A stretch of 64,000 bases of DNA from Hofstenia miamia. Lineage: Eukaryota; Xenacoelomorpha; Acoela. Made by a program: the position numbers and the translations under genes. Position 1 is the first letter of the stretch, and every line of letters begins with the position of its first letter. Under the pieces are notes generated by a model. It had not been told where the DNA came from, ran no database searches, and worked only from the letters and a program-made list of their open reading frames with translations. This document shows, piece by piece, positions 58,824 to 64,000 of this stretch. The stretch is from NCBI GenBank assembly GCA_004352715.1, contig SCFE01000107.1:30833-94832 (forward strand), in the 5' to 3' direction.

Positions 58824-59600
58824 CAATGCATTCATCCAAGCTGAGCTGCAAGGACAGGTTCGTGATGCTCAATTGAGAGAGCATTATTACATTGACTCAA
58901 TCCATTCTTTAGAAATACAACTTCAAACTTTGGCAAAACCCCCGCCAAAGCCTCTTGCCTCTGTGAGCACCATTGCTTCCCATGTGAAAATAGAAGTCAA
59001 ACAGACTCGTTCTTTTTGCTGTGGCCAGAATCTCAGTGCCACACTATCATTCACTTAGTTACTGATGGCAAAGGTTTTGCCATTGATGAACCCAAGGACT
59101 GAGAATGTTCTCTTGAGTCACCTGTCAGCTCAGATACTCAGTTAAACTAGGTAGAGTGCTGCCTCCTAGAAAATGTGTGCACTATGTTCTGGTAATCACT
59201 TTGCTATTGCATACTAACATTATCCCAGTAGATATAATTGGATCCTTGATAAATGTTACCATCAATACCAGGGCCTTGGCCTCAATCATTAGTGACTCCT
59301 GTTGCTCTAAGTTGTGTCTGTCATGAAATGATTTACTTCCATCTACTGCATATCTGTTGGATGCTTTGGGAAATTCCTCTCACTCAAAGGTCGCATACTG
59401 AACCTGGAGGTGCACATTTGCCAGGAACTATTCATTGTTGATCTAATTGTCATTGATACTTGCAACTAGCCACTCCCATATGACATAATTTTGGGAAATG
59501 ATTTTCTTGAACAGAATTCATGTATTGTTAACTATAGTAATAACACCATCTCTATCAGAGAAAGTGAACATCAATAAGAGCTTACCACCATTCCCAGGTA
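58824..59600 (+). pseudogene. Gyp-C gag C-terminus and protease relic
   Basis: A gag-like helix (QAELQGQVRDAQLREHYY) and Pro/Lys linker precede a broken knuckle (SFCCGQNL). The protease second block reads LPYDIILGNDFLEQNSCIVN near 59480. The DTG site is not recognisable. Confidence 0.65.
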
Positions 59601-60059
59601 GGACATCTCTCTAAGTTTTTCTGAATGTGTGATAGTTGAGCCTCATCATTGGCAACATGTCCCTGTCACCACTTACTCTGCCTATACTGGCAATGTTATG
59701 ATTTCTGTATTTAAAGGAAAATGCTTCCATGGAGTTAACTTCTCTCCCAATCTATGTCTTGCTTCATAAGGAAGGACATGTGTTACTATTCCAAATAGTT
59801 CTGATTCTCTAGTTAAGATAGATCTGTCTCTACTGAAACTAGCTGTAACTCTGGTTCATCTGGAATTCCAGGCCACTGCCTGTTCACCAATCTTAACTGC
59901 CATTCACAAGCTAGCAGAGCTGAGTGACAATGTTTGGATCCCCCCTGTTAATGAGTGAACACATCCACATTTTAGCTCTCAGGAGCATGAGTCACTTTCT
60001 CATCTGCTCTGGCAGCATCATGAGGTCTTCAATTATGGGTCAATCAGTGTTGGCCAGGC

Positions 60060-60790
60060 CTTTGGAGAACAGCATTCCATAGTAACCAAGAACAATCATC
60101 CAATTCGCTTGCCTGTCAGAAGAGTACAGGGAAACCTTTGAGAAGAGTATGAAAAGATCCTAAGTGACCTCTTAGAAAGTGGCATTATTCAGGCCAGCAA
60201 TAGCCCCTACACAGCTCCCACCATCTTTATTAAACAAGGGAACAAGTACCACCTCTGTGTGGACTTTAGAAAGCTTAATGATGTTACAGTAAGGGATGCA
60301 TACCCACTCCCATGCGTCAAGGATCTCCTTTATGATACTAGTTGATACAAGTTATTCAGCTGCCTCTACCTGTGCAAGGCATACTGGCAGGTGCCAATGA
60401 AGCCTGTTGATATTTCAAAAACCGTCTTCATAACTCCATACGGCCTCTTTGAGGGGGAGTATTTGGCTTTCAGGCTCTGCAATGCCCCTGCAACATTTCA
60501 GCACTATGCTACTCATGTGCTCAGAAATGGTGGTAATGTACTTGAGCCAGGCATAATGGCCTATATGGATGACATTCTCATTGCTGGTAACAATTTCTTT
60601 GAGCATCTGGAAAGGCTTCAGCACACTCTTAACTTGTTATATGAGTCTGGTCTCTGAGTAAATGGGAATAAGTGTTCTCTGTTACAACTGCACATCACTT
60701 TTCTTGGAAGAATAATTGAACCTGGTCATATTTCCATCAAGAACAATGTCAAAGACCACCTTGATAAAATCAAAACTCCCTGTTCTTGTA
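60060..60790 (+). pseudogene. Gyp-C reverse transcriptase
   Basis: HPIRLPVRRVQGN, SPYTAPTIFIKQGNKYHLCV, DAYPLPCVKDLLYD, CKAYWQVPMKPVDISKT, FRLCNAPATFQHYATHVLRN and AYMDDILIAGNNFFEHLERL in order. The YMDD box at about 60560 is intact. In-frame stops occur near 60138, 60344 and 60656. An RT-RNase H connector (FLGRIIEPGHISI, then LMGFLNYYGALI) follows. Confidence 0.85.
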
Positions 60791-60795
60791 AGGAT

Positions 60796-61368
60796 GTGCA
60801 ATGCCTTATGGGATTCTTAAATTATTATGGAGCCCTCATCTTGGAGTTAGCTAATAAAACCAAGCACATCTCTAACTTACTGTGGTGCAATGTTGAATTT
60901 AAATGGAGCTGGGCTGAGCAAGAAGAGCTCAATGCTGTTAAGAAAGAGCTTAGAATAATTCCCATCTTAAACATACCAGATTATTCAAAAGAATTCCTTA
61001 TCAACTGTGATGCCAGTTCTGTCACTATCAATGGTGTCCTCAGTCAGTTTATTGATGGGAAAGAGAGTCCCATCCAGTCTTTCAGCCACAAGCTCTGAAA
61101 CACTGAGCAGAATTATGGCGTGACCAATTCAGAAATGCTAGGTTTAGTTGAAACTCTGAAGAAGTTCCATTTCTTTATTCTGGGCCATCAGTTTACTGTG
61201 TGCACCAACAACTCAGCACTGGCATGGCTGAAGAAATTCTCTGGGGACAGATCCAATATTGTTGCCCAGTGGATTGAATATTTAAATAACTTCACCTTCT
61301 CCATTAAAGACTGTCCAGGGACTCTGCACAACAATGCAGAATATTGGACTGCTCTCCCTAACTATTAG
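60796..61368 (+). pseudogene. Gyp-C RNase H
   Basis: FLINCDASSVTINGVLSQFI (first catalytic Asp in the DAS block), then SPIQSFSHKL, a stop at 61096-61098, and in the same frame VTNSEMLGLVETLKKFHFFI and TVCTNNSALAWLKKFSGD. The order matches Gyp-B. Confidence 0.83.
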
Positions 61369-61488
61369 TGTGATATCTGTAATCCACCTGGAGAGAAGAC
61401 ACCATTCAGGTTTATTCCTTTCAGCAACTACAGGTGTCTGCCTGAGATCAATGCAGATTGACACAGAAATGAGATCCTCCCTATCTTA

Positions 61489-62669
61489 GTGAAGGAGGAA
61501 ATTACCAAAGTGGAAATCACACACCACCAACACTGTGACAAAGTACTAAGCAAGATCATTGCTAAGCTAAAGAATGATAATTACATCCTCAGCCCTGTTG
61601 CCAACAGATATTTTAGTGCTATAATTGGAAACAGACCAATGCAGGCCTGCTTTACACACAAAGCCAAAGTAGTCAACTGGCAGTCCCCAAATGCTTTCAA
61701 AGAGATCTGGTGTGAATGATTCATGAGAAAGGCCACTTAGGTATCATTCAAACAGAGCAAACATTTAATGGAAGATATCTAACAATCAGTATTAGAGCCA
61801 TGGTGCAGCATGTGATCAACAAATGCACCACTTGTATATTACAAGCAGCTGGACATTTTCTGGAGCAGTGAGCTGAGCTTCATAGCAGAGCTGCAGAATG
61901 CACAAATGAAGTTGTGCATATGGACATCAAGAAGCTCTCTCATGATGAGGAGGGGTACCAGTACCTCCTTGTACTTATTGACTATTTTATAAAGTATGCT
62001 CAACTCATCCCCCTCAACAGTACCACTGCCAAGGTTTTTGGAGAAAAAGTGGTCTAGGAATGGGTTCTTAAGTTGAGGCCCATGGAGCACCTAATTTCAG
62101 ATCATGGCCCTAAATTTAAAAACCACCTTTTGGAAACCTTGATGAAGGAGTTGGAGATACTCCATGAGTTCACCATCATGTATCACCCACAATCAAACAG
62201 AGTCATGGAAAGTCTCAACCACACTGTTATCAAACTAATCTGAGTTGCTCTCACCCAAGCAGCAGGCAGAAATTGGAAGTGCGTCATCAAGGCTGTAGAG
62301 TACTTTTATAATATCTCAGTACATGCCACCACTCAGGTCATCCCCTTTAAGGCCATGTTTGGTCACAAGGTGAGTATGCCTCTTTCCATCATGTTCCCTG
62401 ATTATAATGAATCTATGTTGGAGAATTTCATGAATCATATGTTACATGAATTTCAAGAAGTACATTTAACTATTTGCTGGAGTATGAATCAATCTGCTAT
62501 CTGTCAACAGCAGAATTTCAATCACAAACTGTATGGCAAGCCTCATAAGTATGGTGATAAAGTCTTTGACTATTTTTCTTGCCAAATCACTGACGCAAAT
62601 CAAGTGTGGAAACTTGCTACCAATTGGCAGGGTCTATTTACCATTACAAAGTTGTTAGATCACCATTGA
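61489..62669 (+). pseudogene. Gyp-C integrase
   Basis: The HHCC finger reads KGHLGIIQTEQTF in a shifted frame near 61730, then VINKCTTC near 61810. VHMDIKKLSHDEEGYQYLLV near 61915 has the first Asp, SDHGPKFKN near 62098 the second, and MESLNHTVIKLI near 62205 the Glu. VEYFYNISVHATTQVIPFKA and a QVWKLATNWQGLFTITKLL tail (62600-62655) match Gyp-B. Multiple stops. Confidence 0.82.
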
Positions 62670-62995
62670 TACTTATTGAGTAATGGGAGAGTCACCCATT
62701 TCCAATGACTCAAATGAACTATTAAAGATATTAACAATGTTGTCATCAACCCTAATAGTGACTTTTCACTTGTTGATGACAGAGTAAATGAACTTGAGAA
62801 TTACACTAACCTCACCAAGTGTGAGGAAGATGACCTCACTGAAGTCAATTTTGATAAAAGCCTTGGTAATTGTAGCAACATTACTGCTACTTGTATTTTG
62901 CCTAGACATAGAGTTAGGGACCAAGAGTATTTAGATCATTTAAATAACCAAAATTGGGAACTTAATTAATCTTTATGTTTAGCAACCAAGCCACA

Positions 62996-63078
62996 TCAGA
63001 CAACTACTTGGGGTGCCAAATAGCCCCTCAGGAGCTGATGTCAGATGACTACTTGGGGTGCCAAATAGCCCCTCAGGA
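62996..63078 (+). repeat. Two-unit tandem repeat, 45-bp period
   Basis: The unit TCAGAYRACTACTTGGGGTG plus the next 18 bases occurs at 62996-63033 and 63041-63078. It encodes two copies of a D-x-YLGCQIAPQE peptide in the integrase-ORF3 linker, the same place where Gyp-B has its 14-bp motifs. Confidence 0.85.
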
Positions 63079-63185
63079 ATCCAATGAGTCTTGTAAGTAC
63101 AGAGTGCCTTTTACTAACTTAAGTGCTAACCTTAAAACATCCCATAGTGACTCAATAACCCCCTCTAGTCCTGGCCCATAGTCAT

Positions 63186-64000
63186 GTGCCTCCACCAGCA
63201 TTAGTTCCCAGAGAACAGAAGAGCACCAAAGGAAAACCTCAAAGGTTGGAGATGAAATTTTACATTTGTATTTTATTGCAACCCCTAAGGCAGTTAGTTT
63301 CATATGCAACAACTTATTGGAAAAAACAAAAAATAAGCTATGCTGGACATACAACACCAAGAAGCTCACATGTGCAGTGGATGTCATCCCTTTTGTCATC
63401 AACACAGAGCATAGACCCCAGGTCACCACCATCATATGCTATGACTCCAAGATGCATGGAGATCTAAAATGACCATACTGATGCAGCACAGTCCACACTA
63501 TGTTTGATGAAGATTTTAATTGAACACACCTCTGCCAGCTGTTGAACAACAAGCACACCATTCAGAAATTTGAGTGTCAAAATTGATTTTGAAAATTTAC
63601 TTATCATTTACTTTTTATGAGTTGGCAAAGTTAACCAGCCCAAAGTGATGGAGAAGATTGAAATAGCATACAGACTTGCTAAGGTCAAGAAAATCTGTTT
63701 AGTAATGTTCATTAAAGAATAGTATCAGGACAAGATACCTGAAGAAGTCTCTAATCTTCATTTTAGGATGGAGAATTTCATGATCCTCTACACCCACTAC
63801 TATTGTCCCACCAGTATGTATCAGTCTGGAATTTTTTCAATAACCAAGTTAATATACACTGACCTTCTTCTGAGCAAAAAGATACCCACCCATTGCCTTG
63901 AAGTCAACACAATGCTTATCATAGACACTATAACCCAGTTGCAAACCCTTGAATCCATCAATTCTAACTGGCCTGGTCTTGCCTTAGTCAAAGACATGCA
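63186..64000 (+). pseudogene. Gyp-C ORF3, N-terminal part
   Basis: The frame near 63250-63470 reads GDEILHLYFIATPK, then NTEHRPQVTTIICY, aligning with Gyp-B ETLHPYFIGTLK and NNRPKVNVIISY. Farther on AYRLAKVKKICLVMFIKE (about 63670-63720) corresponds to the LAKxxK block of the other copies. It is interrupted by stops and continues past the window end. Confidence 0.6.

Larger units (their letters stand above)
58824..64000 (+). mobile_element. Gyp-C: Ty3/gypsy element, plus strand, runs off the window
   Basis: Gag end, protease, RT, RNase H, integrase and the start of ORF3 occur in the same order as Gyp-A and Gyp-B. Similarity to Gyp-B at the protein level is moderate. In-frame stops are frequent in every domain, so it is a pseudogene copy. 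Its 5' end abuts Gyp-B head to head; its 3' end lies beyond the window. Confidence 0.82.

Noticed and set aside
58477-59058. 193-codon plus-strand frame with strong hydrophobic N-terminus
   Set aside because: It is a chimera: the first part is the complement of the Gyp-B protease, the rest is the Gyp-C gag end. It is not one gene.

Overview
This window is AT-rich nuclear DNA from an animal, most likely an invertebrate. The reasons are spliced genes with GT-AG introns (including a rhodopsin-class GPCR), a dense load of metazoan transposon families, no operon structure and many TA microsatellites. The sequence alone does not settle the phylum. It is a draft scaffold: seven joins, six of them a single N and one a 21-N run, are flanked by near-identical direct duplications that look like unmerged contig overlaps, so repeat counts and ORF lengths around them are inflated.

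Layout. 0-2.5 kb (minus strand): a CR1/L2-like non-LTR retrotransposon with an intact ORF1 carrying an SGNH/esterase-like domain. It is coupled by an ATGA overlap to an ORF2 that starts with hydrophobic segments and a degraded 2A-like peptide, followed by a frameshifted AP-endonuclease. 3.36-5.4 kb: remnant of a Ty3/gypsy-related element (Gyp-D). 5.4-11.8 kb: mostly unannotatable, with diverged dispersed repeats. 11.8-13.9 kb (minus): a two-exon class A GPCR whose exons join exactly inside the DR(F) motif. 15.3-18.3 kb (plus): a tight pair of genes, a transposase-like protein and a protein of the kind carrying a DUF4806 domain, with very short introns; the second gene has one in-frame TGA. 21-24.6 kb: two hAT-type MITEs with 8-bp target duplications and a Penelope-like fragment with a GIY-YIG domain.

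26.3-35.7 kb (minus): Gyp-A, a decayed Ty3/gypsy element (gag, protease, RT, integrase, extra 3' ORF), interrupted in integrase by an LTR-like TG...CA insertion. 36.4-37.7 kb: a second non-LTR RT fragment. 39.55 kb: a tRNA-like fold. 41.4-43 kb (minus): a FLYWCH-MULE transposase pseudogene. 43.9-45.4 kb: another copy of the LTR-like sequence with a nested TA-flanked candidate element. 48.4-58.8 kb (minus): Gyp-B, the best-preserved gypsy copy. 58.8-64 kb (plus): Gyp-C, placed head-to-head with Gyp-B.

Most notable: Gyp-A, B, C and D share a long extra ORF downstream of integrase (ORF3, about 1,000 codons in Gyp-B after discounting assembly duplications). Its N-terminal motif, approximately E-[TI]-[LI]-H-x-Y-F-I-x-T, recurs in all four copies, and I cannot match it to a known gag, pol or env family. 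In Gyp-B the linker before ORF3 and the protease-RT linker carry a recurring 14-bp motif encoding Q(F/L)KG-like tetrapeptides. The host genes that look real are the GPCR and, less certainly, the 15-18 kb pair; nearly everything else recognisable is mobile DNA.
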